The position numbers and the translations under genes are program-made. DNA of 64,000 nt from Clostridium swellfunianum (GTDB lineage: Bacteria; Bacillota; Clostridia; Clostridiales; Clostridiaceae). Shown in pieces: positions 1 through 8,224 of this stretch. The stretch's first letter is position 1. Each line of letters starts with the position of its first letter. Below the pieces are notes generated by a model that had not been told where the DNA came from, did not search any database, and saw only the letters and a program-made list of their open reading frames with translations. Location of the stretch: contig NZ_JAMOFV010000006.1 in the NCBI RefSeq assembly GCF_023656515.1, positions 2,023,243 to 2,087,242 of the forward strand, in the 5' to 3' direction.

Positions 1-1
1 G

Positions 2-217
2 TATAAGTTAAGTATAATCGATAAAATTTCTTTTATCCTTGTCATTATTGGAGCTTTAAATTGGGGATTAGTTGGGCTTTTTAATTTTGATTTAGTGCAG
101 GCTTTATTCGGAGGCAGTCTTCAGGTTTTAACAAGAATTCTTTACATATTGGTTGGCGTCGCTGGAATAGACGTACTTTCACTCTTAATCAAAGCCAAAA
201 GCAAAAAATTCAAATAA
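2..217 (+). CDS. DUF378 small membrane protein, 5' end cut by window edge
   Basis: An open frame runs from the window edge to a TAA stop at 215-217 and gives about 71 residues with two hydrophobic segments (around ILVIIGALNWGLVGLF and ILYILVGVAGIDVLSLL) and a basic tail. The pattern ALNWGLVG followed by LVGVAGI is typical of the DUF378 (YuzA-like) family of small two-helix membrane proteins of unknown function. It is the only clear plus-strand housekeeping gene here and converges on ptsH. The start codon lies outside the window. Confidence 0.75.
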   Translation, partial: YKLSIIDKISFILVIIGALNWGLVGLFNFDLVQALFGGSLQVLTRILYILVGVAGIDVLSLLIKAKSKKFK

Positions 218-218
218 T

Positions 219-240
219 AAAAGGCTCATATGAGCCTTTT
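219..240. terminator. Bidirectional intrinsic terminator between DUF378 gene and ptsH
   Basis: A perfect palindrome (AAAAGGCTCAT/ATGAGCCTTTT) lies between the two convergent stop codons and has T-runs on both strands. Confidence 0.8.
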
Positions 241-241
241 A

Positions 242-502
242 TTATTCTTCCAATGATTCTATTAACTTAACTACTTCTTCAACAGCTAAAGCTTCGTCAT
301 CGCCTGAAGCTATAACCTTTACTGTAGAGTTCTTTGTAACACCTAATGAAAGAACTCCAATAAGGCTTTTTACATTAGCCTTTCTTCCATTAAACTCTAT
401 GCTAACATCTGATTTGAAAGATGAAGCCTTTTTAACTAGTAAAGTGGCTGGTCTAGCATGTAATCCGGTTGAATTTTTAACTACTACGTCCTTAGTTACC
501 AA
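242..502 (-). CDS. ptsH: Phosphocarrier protein HPr
   Basis: HPr relays phosphate from enzyme I to the sugar-specific EIIA proteins of the phosphotransferase system in the cytoplasm. The 86-residue length is normal. His15 in GLHARPA is the phosphorylated residue, and Ser46 in VKSLIG is the HPr-kinase site used for carbon catabolite control in Firmicutes. His at position 15 argues against Crh, which lacks it. The start is TTG, placed 7 bases after GAGGTG. A PTS IIA gene lies immediately upstream on the same strand, but enzyme I is not in the window. Confidence 0.95.
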   Translation of the reverse strand: MVTKDVVVKNSTGLHARPATLLVKKASSFKSDVSIEFNGRKANVKSLIGVLSLGVTKNSTVKVIASGDDEALAVEEVVKLIESLEE

Positions 503-590
503 TATTTCTCACCTCTACATTTAATAAAACTAACACTAATATTATAGCATTATTTTCATTTATTACAACAAATATTAAAATAAAAATTCA

Positions 591-1049
591 TTATTTTAAC
601 TTAATGTTCAAGAGTAAATCCCCAGCTTTTGACGCTTTGTAGTTAACATCAAGCGATTCTATAAGTTCTGGATTAGTTATAACAATTGGAGTAACAGGAG
701 AAGCCTTCTTTTCAACAAATTCCTTGTCAAAGAATAAAACCTTATCACCTCTTGATACTTTGTCTCCTACCTTTACATAGGTTGCAAAGCCTCTGCTTTC
801 AAGCTTAACGGAATCAATACCAACGTGAATAAGTATTTGCAGGCCCTCTTCTGTTTTAATGCCAATAGCATGTTTTGCATCATAAACCAAATTAATTTCA
901 CCGTCAACAGGAGAATATACGAAGTTTCCATCAGGATTTACTGCAATACCTTCCCCCATTATCTTCTTATTAAATAAATAATCATTAACTTCTGTTAATG
1001 GAATTATTTTTCCATCAATCGGAAGACTTAGTTTAATTTCTTTACTCAT
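591..1049 (-). CDS. PTS glucose-type EIIA domain protein
   Basis: This is a single-domain EIIA of the glucose/sucrose family, which accepts phosphate from HPr and passes it to an EIIB domain. The conserved ILIHVGIDSV contains the active-site His, and the second His is in DAKHAIGIK. The frame is open further upstream (to 1064), but GGAGG lies 6 bases before the ATG of MSKEIKL, so that start was chosen, giving 152 residues. It stands alone without EIIBC, so it probably serves a permease encoded elsewhere or has a regulatory role. Confidence 0.88.
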   Translation of the reverse strand: MSKEIKLSLPIDGKIIPLTEVNDYLFNKKIMGEGIAVNPDGNFVYSPVDGEINLVYDAKHAIGIKTEEGLQILIHVGIDSVKLESRGFATYVKVGDKVSRGDKVLFFDKEFVEKKASPVTPIVITNPELIESLDVNYKASKAGDLLLNIKLK

Positions 1050-1081
1050 AAATACCTCCAGCAAAACAGTAATTATATAAA

Positions 1082-2275
1082 TTATAGGCTGTTTAGGAAA
1101 TTTTCAATTCTATTTAATCCTTCTTCTATATTTTTCATTGAGGTTGCATAGGATAATCTTATGTAGTTATCCACGCCAAAGGCGCTTCCTGGAATAACTG
1201 CTACTTTTTCCTTATCCAAAAGAAGTTCAGAAAATCTTAAGGATGTTTTTATAGACTCACCTTCATATACTTTGTTAAGAAGCTTTGATATATTAATCAT
1301 AACATAAAAAGCTCCGTTTGGTTTTAGACATGACACATGCTGCATTTTTAAAATTCTTTCCACCATGTAGTCTCTTCTTTTCTTAAACTCACTTATCATA
1401 CTAGCTATGGCATCCTGGTTTCCTTTAAGAGCTTCTACCGATGCATATTGAGCAATTGAATTGGGATTTGAAGTAACATGGCTTTGTATGTTGGACATAA
1501 GCTTTACAAGTTTTTCATTTCCACAAGCTGCATACCCAATTCTCCATCCAGTCATAGCGTAGGACTTTGACATACCATTTATTACAATTGTTCTATTATA
1601 TGCGTCCTCAGATAAACTTGCAATGCTAAAGTGGCTTTCTCCATCGTATATAAGTTTTTCATATATTTCATCAGATATAATTACCAAATCATTTTTCTTA
1701 GCAAATTCAGCAATAAGAGTTAATTCATCTTTTGTATAAACTGTTCCAGTAGGATTATTAGGACTATTTATTATTATAGCCTTGCTCTTATCTGTTATTG
1801 CCCTATTTAATTCTTCAATTGTATACTTAAAATTGTTTTCTTCGGTAGTATCTACAAATACAGGAACTCCATCAGCTAGCTTTACAAGTTCCGGATAACT
1901 TACCCAATATGGAACTGGTATGATTACCTCATCCCCAGGATTTAATATTGCTTGAAAAGCATTAGCCAAGCACTGCTTTGCGCCAGTAGAGATTATTATT
2001 TGAGATGGCTCATAGCTTAAGCCATTGTCATTCTTAAATTTATCAGCAATAGCATCCTTTAACTCTTTAATTCCTGATGCTGCAGTATATTTAGTATAAC
2101 CTTTCTTTATTGCTGTGATTGCGGCATCTTGAATATTCTCAGGTGTATTAAAATCAGGCTCTCCAGCACCAAAACCTATAACATCTAAGCCATCAGCTTT
2201 CATTTTTTTAGCCTTTGCATCTATTGCCAGCGTTATAGACGGGGAAATTTGTTCAGCTTTACTTGAAAAAATCAT
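1082..2275 (-). CDS. aspC: Class I PLP-dependent aspartate-type aminotransferase
   Basis: This fold-type I transaminase probably interconverts aspartate and oxaloacetate. Visible family motifs are FGAGEPDFNTP near the N terminus, NSPNNPTGTVY, SDEIYEKL, the PLP-lysine segment NGMSKSYAMTGWRIGY, and the substrate-carboxylate arginine in YIRLSYA near the end. Length is about 397 residues, normal for the subfamily. GGAGG sits at the right distance before the ATG of MIFSSKAEQ; an in-frame TTG 15 bases upstream overlaps that RBS and was rejected. Substrate specificity (aspartate versus other amino acids) cannot be fixed from sequence alone. Confidence 0.88.
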   Translation of the reverse strand: MIFSSKAEQISPSITLAIDAKAKKMKADGLDVIGFGAGEPDFNTPENIQDAAITAIKKGYTKYTAASGIKELKDAIADKFKNDNGLSYEPSQIIISTGAKQCLANAFQAILNPGDEVIIPVPYWVSYPELVKLADGVPVFVDTTEENNFKYTIEELNRAITDKSKAIIINSPNNPTGTVYTKDELTLIAEFAKKNDLVIISDEIYEKLIYDGESHFSIASLSEDAYNRTIVINGMSKSYAMTGWRIGYAACGNEKLVKLMSNIQSHVTSNPNSIAQYASVEALKGNQDAIASMISEFKKRRDYMVERILKMQHVSCLKPNGAFYVMINISKLLNKVYEGESIKTSLRFSELLLDKEKVAVIPGSAFGVDNYIRLSYATSMKNIEEGLNRIENFLNSL

Positions 2276-2294
2276 TCTTATATCCTCCAATTAC

Positions 2295-3122
2295 TTAATA
2301 TATCTTTGATTTTACAAATTTATTAGTAAGTCTTTCATCTATACCATATGTGCCAATCATGGCTTCAGCATCTGCAAACGCTCCATGGCAGTCACTACCA
2401 CCTGTTATATGTAAGGAGTACTTTTTGGCCAGGTTATAGTAATCATTGGTTTGCTTTTGTGTATGAGAAGGATGAAAAACCTCTATTCCTTTTAAGCCAT
2501 ATACCCTAAATTCTCTTAAAAGCTCTTCTATTTGAATTCCTTTATATATCTCTCCTGGATGAGCAAGTACAGATATACCTTTACAATCGCTTATTAGTTT
2601 TAGAGCGTCCTTGTAGTTCACTTTAAATCTGTCTACATAAGCCGGCTTATCTTTCATTAAATATTGATGAAAAGCCTCTTTTGTCGTATTAGCATAGCCT
2701 TTACTTACTAAGATTTTTGCAATATGCGGTCTACCTATGGATACTCCTTCTTGAAGAATCTCTGCATATGAAATATCTATACCTATAGAATTTAGCTTAT
2801 GTATGATTTCCTTAGCTCGATTTATTCTACTTTCTCTAGTTTTCTCAAGCATTACCTGCAACTTAGTATCTTCTACATCAATAAAATAAGCAAGTATGTG
2901 AATCTCCCTATCTTTATATTCTGTACTAAGTTCCAGACCCGGTACTATATTAATTTTATACCTGCTTGATAACTCATCAATTGAAAATTGAGAGTTTACA
3001 GTATCATGGTCGGTTATAGATAAGTATTTTAAGCCTTTTTTCATAGCTATTTTAATGATCTGTTCTGGCCACAACATTCCATCGGAATATCGTGAATGAA
3101 TATGTAAATCCGTAAACTGCAT
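2295..3122 (-). CDS. PHP-domain phosphoesterase (TrpH/RNase AM family)
   Basis: This is a polymerase-and-histidinol-phosphatase-fold metalloenzyme. Metal-binding motifs are DLHIHSRYSDG at the start, SITDHDT, GLELST, SVLAHPGE and the C-terminal GGSDCHG. This arrangement matches the TrpH/YciV group, members of which are 5'-3' exonucleases acting on short oligonucleotides or 3',5'-bisphosphonucleotides; the substrate of this copy is not known. The start is ATG of MQFTDL after AGGTG. It lies about 20 bases upstream of the aminotransferase and may be co-transcribed. Confidence 0.8.
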   Translation of the reverse strand: MQFTDLHIHSRYSDGMLWPEQIIKIAMKKGLKYLSITDHDTVNSQFSIDELSSRYKINIVPGLELSTEYKDREIHILAYFIDVEDTKLQVMLEKTRESRINRAKEIIHKLNSIGIDISYAEILQEGVSIGRPHIAKILVSKGYANTTKEAFHQYLMKDKPAYVDRFKVNYKDALKLISDCKGISVLAHPGEIYKGIQIEELLREFRVYGLKGIEVFHPSHTQKQTNDYYNLAKKYSLHITGGSDCHGAFADAEAMIGTYGIDERLTNKFVKSKIY

Positions 3123-3270
3123 GATAAACACCTATTTTTCAAAAAATGAAAGTTTGCCTTCACTTTAATATTAATATATCATTTAGTATTCCTAATGTAA
3201 ACAATTTTATTATCTATTATGGGATTTATTGCTTTGCTTTTATTTTACTTCTATAAAAACCATAATATAT

Positions 3271-3301
3271 AAAAAGCTGCTGACTATTCGCCAGCAGCAG
3301 C
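3271..3301 (-). terminator. Intrinsic terminator after rny
   Basis: On the minus strand GCTGCTG pairs with CAGCAGC around a 9-base loop and is followed by TTTTTATAT, just past the rny stop. Confidence 0.85.
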
Positions 3302-3306
3302 ATTTC

Positions 3307-4857
3307 CTATTTTGCGTATTCAATTGAACGAGTTTCTCTGATTACATTGACTTTTATCTGTCCTGGATACTCTAATTCGCTTTCAATTTTCTTAACTATG
3401 TTTCTTGCGAGTTCAGCGGATGCAGCATCATCAACTTCGTCAGGTTTAACCATTATTCTGATTTCTCTTCCTGCTTGGATAGCAAAAGATTTTTCTACAC
3501 CTTCATAAAGATTTGCTATTTCTTCCAGCTTCTCTAATCTCTTAATGTAGGCTTCTAAGGTTTCTCTTCTAGCACCAGGTCTAGCAGCTGATATAGCATC
3601 TGCAGCCTGAACTAGTACTGCTTCAAGTGATTGGAATTCCACATCGCCATGATGTGCTCCAATAGCATTGACAACTAATGCTGATTCATGATATTTCTTT
3701 GCAATTTCAGCTCCAATTAAAGCATGTGGTCCCTCAACTTCATGATCTACAGCTTTTCCTATATCATGGAGAAGTCCTGCTCTCTTAGCTAAGTTAACGT
3801 CTAAACCTAATTCAGCAGCCATTAGTCCAGCTAAATATGCTACTTCTATAGAATGTTTTAGTACATTTTGACCATAACTTGTTCTATACTTTAATCTTCC
3901 AAGAAGTCTTATAAGCTCAGAATGAAGACCATGTATGCCTGTTTCAAAAGTTGCCTGCTCGCCTTCTTCTTTGATATGATTTTCGACTTCTTTCTTTGCT
4001 TTTTCAACCATTTCTTCAATCCTAGCCGGATGAATTCTGCCATCTACTATAAGCTTTTCTAAAGCTATTCTAGCAACTTCTCTCCTTATTGGATCAAATC
4101 CAGATAAAATTACTGCTTCTGGAGTATCATCTATAATTAAATCGATACCAGTTAAAGTTTCAAGAGTCCTTATGTTTCTTCCCTCTCTACCTATAATTCT
4201 ACCTTTCATTTCATCATTTGGAAGTGCTACAACATGAACTGTTGTTTCTGCAACGTGATCAGCAGCACATCTTTGAATTGCGCAAGTAATTACTTCTCTT
4301 GCTCTCTTATCTGCTTCCTCTTTAGCTTTAGTCTCTATCTCTTTAACTAGCATTGCAGCGTCATGTTTTACTTCTTTTCTTACTTCATCTAAAAGCAATT
4401 GCTTTGCTTCTTCAGTTGTTAATCCAGATAATCTTTCTAATTCTTCTCTTTGCTTTGTATAAAGATCTTGGATTTCTGCTTCTAAAGCCTGTACCTCTTG
4501 GTACTTCTTATTTAAGTTTTCATCTCTTTTTTCGAGCGCATCACCTTTTTTATCCAGCAATTCTTCACGCTGAAGAATCCTTCTTTCAAGCCTCTGGATT
4601 TCATTTCTTCTATCCCTAGATTCCTTTTCAAAATCAGTTCTAAGCTTGTGTACCTCTTCTTTAGCTTCTAAAACTGCTTCTTTTTTCAGTGACTCCGCCT
4701 TCTTAGCTGATTCCTCAACTACTCTTTTTGCTTCTTCCTCTGCTTGTGTAATCTTTGCATGAGATATATTCTTTCTTACATAAACTATTGCAATAGAAAT
4801 TATCGCAATAGCGCTTATAATGCCAAGGATTGATAATAATAATTGGATATTAATCAA
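3307..4857 (-). CDS. rny: Ribonuclease Y
   Basis: RNase Y is a membrane-anchored endoribonuclease that starts mRNA decay in Firmicutes. In order, the protein has an N-terminal transmembrane helix, a long charged coiled coil (about residues 30-190), a KH domain with [15 protein letters not shown], an HD domain with the metal-binding [12 protein letters not shown], and a conserved C-terminal region. The frame is open to 4884, but AGGAGGTG lies 6 bases before a TTG reading LINIQL, so a TTG start at 4857 (516 residues, close to the B. subtilis protein) was chosen. Confidence 0.95.
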   Translation of the reverse strand: MINIQLLLSILGIISAIAIISIAIVYVRKNISHAKITQAEEEAKRVVEESAKKAESLKKEAVLEAKEEVHKLRTDFEKESRDRRNEIQRLERRILQREELLDKKGDALEKRDENLNKKYQEVQALEAEIQDLYTKQREELERLSGLTTEEAKQLLLDEVRKEVKHDAAMLVKEIETKAKEEADKRAREVITCAIQRCAADHVAETTVHVVALPNDEMKGRIIGREGRNIRTLETLTGIDLIIDDTPEAVILSGFDPIRREVARIALEKLIVDGRIHPARIEEMVEKAKKEVENHIKEEGEQATFETGIHGLHSELIRLLGRLKYRTSYGQNVLKHSIEVAYLAGLMAAELGLDVNLAKRAGLLHDIGKAVDHEVEGPHALIGAEIAKKYHESALVVNAIGAHHGDVEFQSLEAVLVQAADAISAARPGARRETLEAYIKRLEKLEEIANLYEGVEKSFAIQAGREIRIMVKPDEVDDAASAELARNIVKKIESELEYPGQIKVNVIRETRSIEYAK

Positions 4858-4976
4858 TCTCAACACCTCCTTTGCTTTCTTCATATATTATTTGTTATGA
4901 TATTAAAGCTTAGACGAGGTGCTATATTCAATTAATTGGCATAAGTTTGAATTTGCTAAACCAGTATTTGTATTCT

Positions 4977-5005
4977 ATTTTATATTAGTTTTAAATCTAT
5001 GTCAA
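4977..5005 (-). promoter_or_regulatory. Vegetative promoter of rny
   Basis: On the minus strand a consensus TTGACA (-35, 5000-5005) is separated by 17 bases from TAAAAT (-10, 4977-4982), about 120 bases upstream of the rny start codon. Confidence 0.75.
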
Positions 5006-5038
5006 GTTGATTAAACTGGTATTGTTTTATGAATATAT

Positions 5039-5072
5039 AAAAATAAAAGCAAGTATACTTGCTTTTATTTTT
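5039..5072. terminator. Intrinsic terminator overlapping the recA stop codon
   Basis: A perfect 34-base palindrome (AAAAATAAAAGCAAG and its complement) ends in T-runs on both strands. The recA TAA stop lies inside its upstream arm. Confidence 0.85.
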
Positions 5073-6111
5073 CGTTGTTATTTTTACCTTGCCCACTTGC
5101 TTCTGTAACAGCAACTTGAGCTAATGGAAGTTCATATTTCCCTCTAATCTTATTTTCTATCTCAAGCAATACATCGGTGTTTTCTTTTAAGAACTGCTTT
5201 GAATTTTCTCTTCCCTGTCCAAGTCTAGTATCATTGTATGAGAACCAAGCACCACTCTTTTGAACTATTTCTTCTCTTACCCCTACATCAAGTACATTTC
5301 CTTGTCTTGATATACCTTCACCATACATAATATCAAATTCCGCTTGTCTAAATGGTGGAGCGACCTTGTTCTTAATTACCTTTACTCTTGTTCTGTTACC
5401 AACAACTTCATCACCCTGCTTAATTGAATCAATTTTTCTTACGTCTAGTCTTACAGATGAGTAGAATTTAAGAGCTCTACCGCCTGGCGTTGTTTCAGGG
5501 CTTCCAAACATAACGCCAACTTTTTCTCTTAACTGGTTTATAAATATAGTAACGCATTTTGACTTATTAATGGATCCTGCTAGTTTTCTTAAAGCTTGTG
5601 ACATTAGTCTTGCTTGAAGCCCAACGTGTGAGTCTCCCATTTCGCCTTCAATTTCTGCTCTTGGTACCAAAGCTGCTACGGAGTCAACTACTATAACATC
5701 TACAGCATTCGACCTTACTAAAGCTTCTGCTATTTCTAACGCCTGCTCTCCAGTGTCAGGCTGTGATACAACTAAATTATCTATATCAACACCTAAAGCC
5801 TTAGCATAAGTAGGATCTAAAGCATGCTCGGCATCTATAAAAGCTGCAGCACCACCACTTTTCTGAGCTTCAGCAACTATATGAAGAGCTACTGTTGTTT
5901 TACCTGAAGATTCAGGTCCAAATATTTCAATTATTCTTCCTTTGGGAACTCCTCCGATACCTAGAGCAATGTCTAAATCCAAACACCCTGTAGAAACCGC
6001 ATCTAAGTTTAATATGCTGTGTTCTCCAAGTTTCATTATAGAACCTTTACCAAATTGCTTCTCTATCTGTCCCATGGCACTTTCAATTGCCTTCAATTTT
6101 TCCATATCCAT
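5065..6111 (-). CDS. recA: Recombinase RecA
   Basis: RecA is the ATP-dependent strand-exchange protein and the coprotease that triggers LexA cleavage. The Walker A motif GPESSGKT is near residues 65-72; [18 protein letters not shown] gives Walker B and loop 1, and [21 protein letters not shown] gives the loop 2 region. Length is 348 residues, normal. AAGGG precedes the first ATG (MDMEKL); the second ATG two codons later is also possible. The gene stands alone with its own LexA-controlled promoter and terminator. Confidence 0.97.
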   Translation of the reverse strand: MDMEKLKAIESAMGQIEKQFGKGSIMKLGEHSILNLDAVSTGCLDLDIALGIGGVPKGRIIEIFGPESSGKTTVALHIVAEAQKSGGAAAFIDAEHALDPTYAKALGVDIDNLVVSQPDTGEQALEIAEALVRSNAVDVIVVDSVAALVPRAEIEGEMGDSHVGLQARLMSQALRKLAGSINKSKCVTIFINQLREKVGVMFGSPETTPGGRALKFYSSVRLDVRKIDSIKQGDEVVGNRTRVKVIKNKVAPPFRQAEFDIMYGEGISRQGNVLDVGVREEIVQKSGAWFSYNDTRLGQGRENSKQFLKENTDVLLEIENKIRGKYELPLAQVAVTEASGQGKNNNEK

Positions 6112-6149
6112 ATATTTTCCCTTAAGGGTTCACATCCTTTCCGTATATC

Positions 6150-6161
6150 GAACATTAGTTC
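6150..6161. promoter_or_regulatory. LexA (DinR) SOS box of recA
   Basis: GAACATTAGTTC fits the Gram-positive LexA consensus GAAC-N4-GTTC. It lies just downstream of the recA -10, over the expected transcription start, so bound LexA would block initiation. Confidence 0.85.
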
Positions 6162-6167
6162 TATTTA

Positions 6168-6196
6168 ATTATATAACATAATATTATTAAGGTCAA
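6168..6196 (-). promoter_or_regulatory. recA promoter
   Basis: On the minus strand TTGACC (6191-6196), a 17-base spacer and TATAAT (6168-6173) form a strong vegetative promoter immediately upstream of the SOS box. Confidence 0.8.
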
Positions 6197-6269
6197 CAGT
6201 AGAATAAAAGTTCCTAATTAATTTTAGGAACCTTTTAGTTAAAATTATAACCTTATTTAGTAATAATAA

Positions 6270-6815
6270 TCACTTGTCTATACGTATAACTTCTTTATTT
6301 TTTATAAAGTAGTCAACTCCTGATAATAAAGTTACAATTACTGTAATGAACATAACAATTTTAGTAGCCATGCTGAAGTATACATTTGCATAATTTAAAT
6401 TTATTAATGCAAATATAATTGCTACTATTTGAATTACTGTTTTGATTTTCCCCCACCAGCTCGCAGCTATAACTACACCTTCAGCGGCAGCTATAGAACG
6501 AAGACCTGTAACTGCAAATTCCCTTGCAATTATTATCATAGCAATCCAAGTAGGAATTATTTGAAACTCCACCAGTGATACTAGTGCGGCTGTAACTAAT
6601 AATTTATCAGCCAATGGATCCATAAATTTACCAAAACGAGTAATTTGATTCCTGCTCCTAGCAATATACCCATCAAGCTTATCGGTTAAAGCCGCTATAA
6701 TAAATACTGCGGTTGCAATGTGTTTTCCATATGGAATGTCCTTAACTGCAATAAAAACTAAAAATATGGGAACCAAAAAGATACGAATAAGTGTAAGCTT
6801 ATTAGCGAGATTCAT
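6270..6815 (-). CDS. pgsA: CDP-diacylglycerol--glycerol-3-phosphate 3-phosphatidyltransferase
   Basis: PgsA makes phosphatidylglycerol phosphate, the committed step to phosphatidylglycerol, in the membrane. The CDP-alcohol phosphotransferase signature is visible as DGYIAR followed by GKFMDPLADK, and several hydrophobic helices follow. The ATG of MNLANK has GGAGT 8 bases upstream; it overlaps the end of rimO by 14 bases, implying coupled translation. About 181 residues, typical. Confidence 0.93.
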   Translation of the reverse strand: MNLANKLTLIRIFLVPIFLVFIAVKDIPYGKHIATAVFIIAALTDKLDGYIARSRNQITRFGKFMDPLADKLLVTAALVSLVEFQIIPTWIAMIIIAREFAVTGLRSIAAAEGVVIAASWWGKIKTVIQIVAIIFALINLNYANVYFSMATKIVMFITVIVTLLSGVDYFIKNKEVIRIDK

Positions 6816-8136
6816 AGTATACAACTCCTATTAAATCATATTCTGAGGCTTCAGTTATTTTAACTTTTATTAGTTGTCCAGGTTCTAATGCTTTATTAGA
6901 GGTAAAATATATGTCTCCATCTATATTAGGAGCCATTTCATAGCTTCTTCCTACATACATTTCATCTTTAATACCTTCTACTAGCACATCATATACTTTC
7001 CCAATTTTACTTTCATTAATATCTTTAGAAATGCTTTGTTGAAGAAGCATTAGTTGTCTTTCTCTTTCTTCTTTAACTTCTTCAGAAATTTGATCCTTCA
7101 TCATAGCTGCAGGGGTACCTTCTTCTTGAGAATATTTAAAAGCTCCCAGCTTATCAAATCTTATATCTCTAGCAAAGCCCATAAGCTCATTAAAGTCTTT
7201 TTCAGTTTCTCCAGGAAAACCTACAATTATTGAAGTTCTAAGACAAAGATTAGGAACAGCTCTTCTCATTTTTTCAATATTTTCTATAACCTGATCTTTC
7301 CTTCCTCTTCTATTCATTCTCTTCAGAACATCATTGCTTATATGCTGTATAGGCATATCCATGTATTTGCATACCTTATCATTGCTTTTTATTTCCTTAA
7401 TAAGTTCATCTGTTATTTCCTCCGGATAGCAATATAAGAGTCTTATCCATTTTAAGTCGCTAATTTTTGAAAGCTCTCTTATAAGTTCTGGCAGGTACTT
7501 TCTACCATACAAGTCTATACCATACATTGTGGTATCCTGAGCTACAAGAATAACTTCTTTAACACCTTGTAAAGCTAGGCTTTTAGCTTCATTAACTATG
7601 TCTTCTATCTTTCTGCTTCTATACTTTCCTCTTATTTTAGGTATTATGCAATAGGTACAAAAGTTGTCGCAGCCTTCACCTATTCTTAAGTAGGCTGTAG
7701 CTTTGCCTGTGGTTAAAAATCTTTCGCCTTCATTTAATATATTATCACTATAATCGCAGTATACAGTTTTGCTGTTTCTCTCCAAATAGTCATCAATACT
7801 TTCAAGCAGCTTGTCATAATTATTTACTCCAAGCATAATATCTATTTCAGGCATCAATTCCAAAAGTTCATCTTTATATCTTTGACTTAAGCAGCCTGTT
7901 ACTATAAGTACTTTACAGTTATATTTTTTCTTGTATTCAGCCATCTCTAAAATTGTGTTTATTGATTCCTGCTTCGAAGACTCAATAAAGCCGCAGGTAT
8001 TTACCAGTATAATCTCTGCTTGCCTTGGATCGCTTACAAGTTCATATTTTTTATGCATTCTTCCTATAATAGTTTCTGAATCGATTCTGTTCTTATCGCA
8101 GCCTAAGCTTATTACTCCGAATTTTAGTTTATCCAC
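6802..8136 (-). CDS. rimO: Ribosomal protein S12 methylthiotransferase RimO
   Basis: RimO is a radical-SAM enzyme that methylthiolates a conserved aspartate of ribosomal protein S12. It has an N-terminal UPF0004 domain with cysteines for the second cluster (SLGCDKNRID, NTCGFIE, TGCLSQRY), the radical-SAM motif CDNFCTYC, and a C-terminal TRAM domain. The start is GTG after AGGAGG. At 444 residues and with the SLGCDKNRID opening it fits RimO better than the related MiaB. Confidence 0.93.
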   Translation of the reverse strand: MDKLKFGVISLGCDKNRIDSETIIGRMHKKYELVSDPRQAEIILVNTCGFIESSKQESINTILEMAEYKKKYNCKVLIVTGCLSQRYKDELLELMPEIDIMLGVNNYDKLLESIDDYLERNSKTVYCDYSDNILNEGERFLTTGKATAYLRIGEGCDNFCTYCIIPKIRGKYRSRKIEDIVNEAKSLALQGVKEVILVAQDTTMYGIDLYGRKYLPELIRELSKISDLKWIRLLYCYPEEITDELIKEIKSNDKVCKYMDMPIQHISNDVLKRMNRRGRKDQVIENIEKMRRAVPNLCLRTSIIVGFPGETEKDFNELMGFARDIRFDKLGAFKYSQEEGTPAAMMKDQISEEVKEERERQLMLLQQSISKDINESKIGKVYDVLVEGIKDEMYVGRSYEMAPNIDGDIYFTSNKALEPGQLIKVKITEASEYDLIGVVYYESR

Positions 8137-8224
8137 GAAATTTCCTCCTAAAGTTATTATGAATACATAAACATTTTAAATCTGTTTATTAAAAATCACA
8201 AGTATTATATAAAAAATTAATATA

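Noticed and set aside
4353-4619. Plus-strand open frame of 88 codons opposite rny
   Set aside because: It is antisense to the highly conserved coiled-coil region of RNase Y, has a leucine/phenylalanine-rich translation and no RBS.
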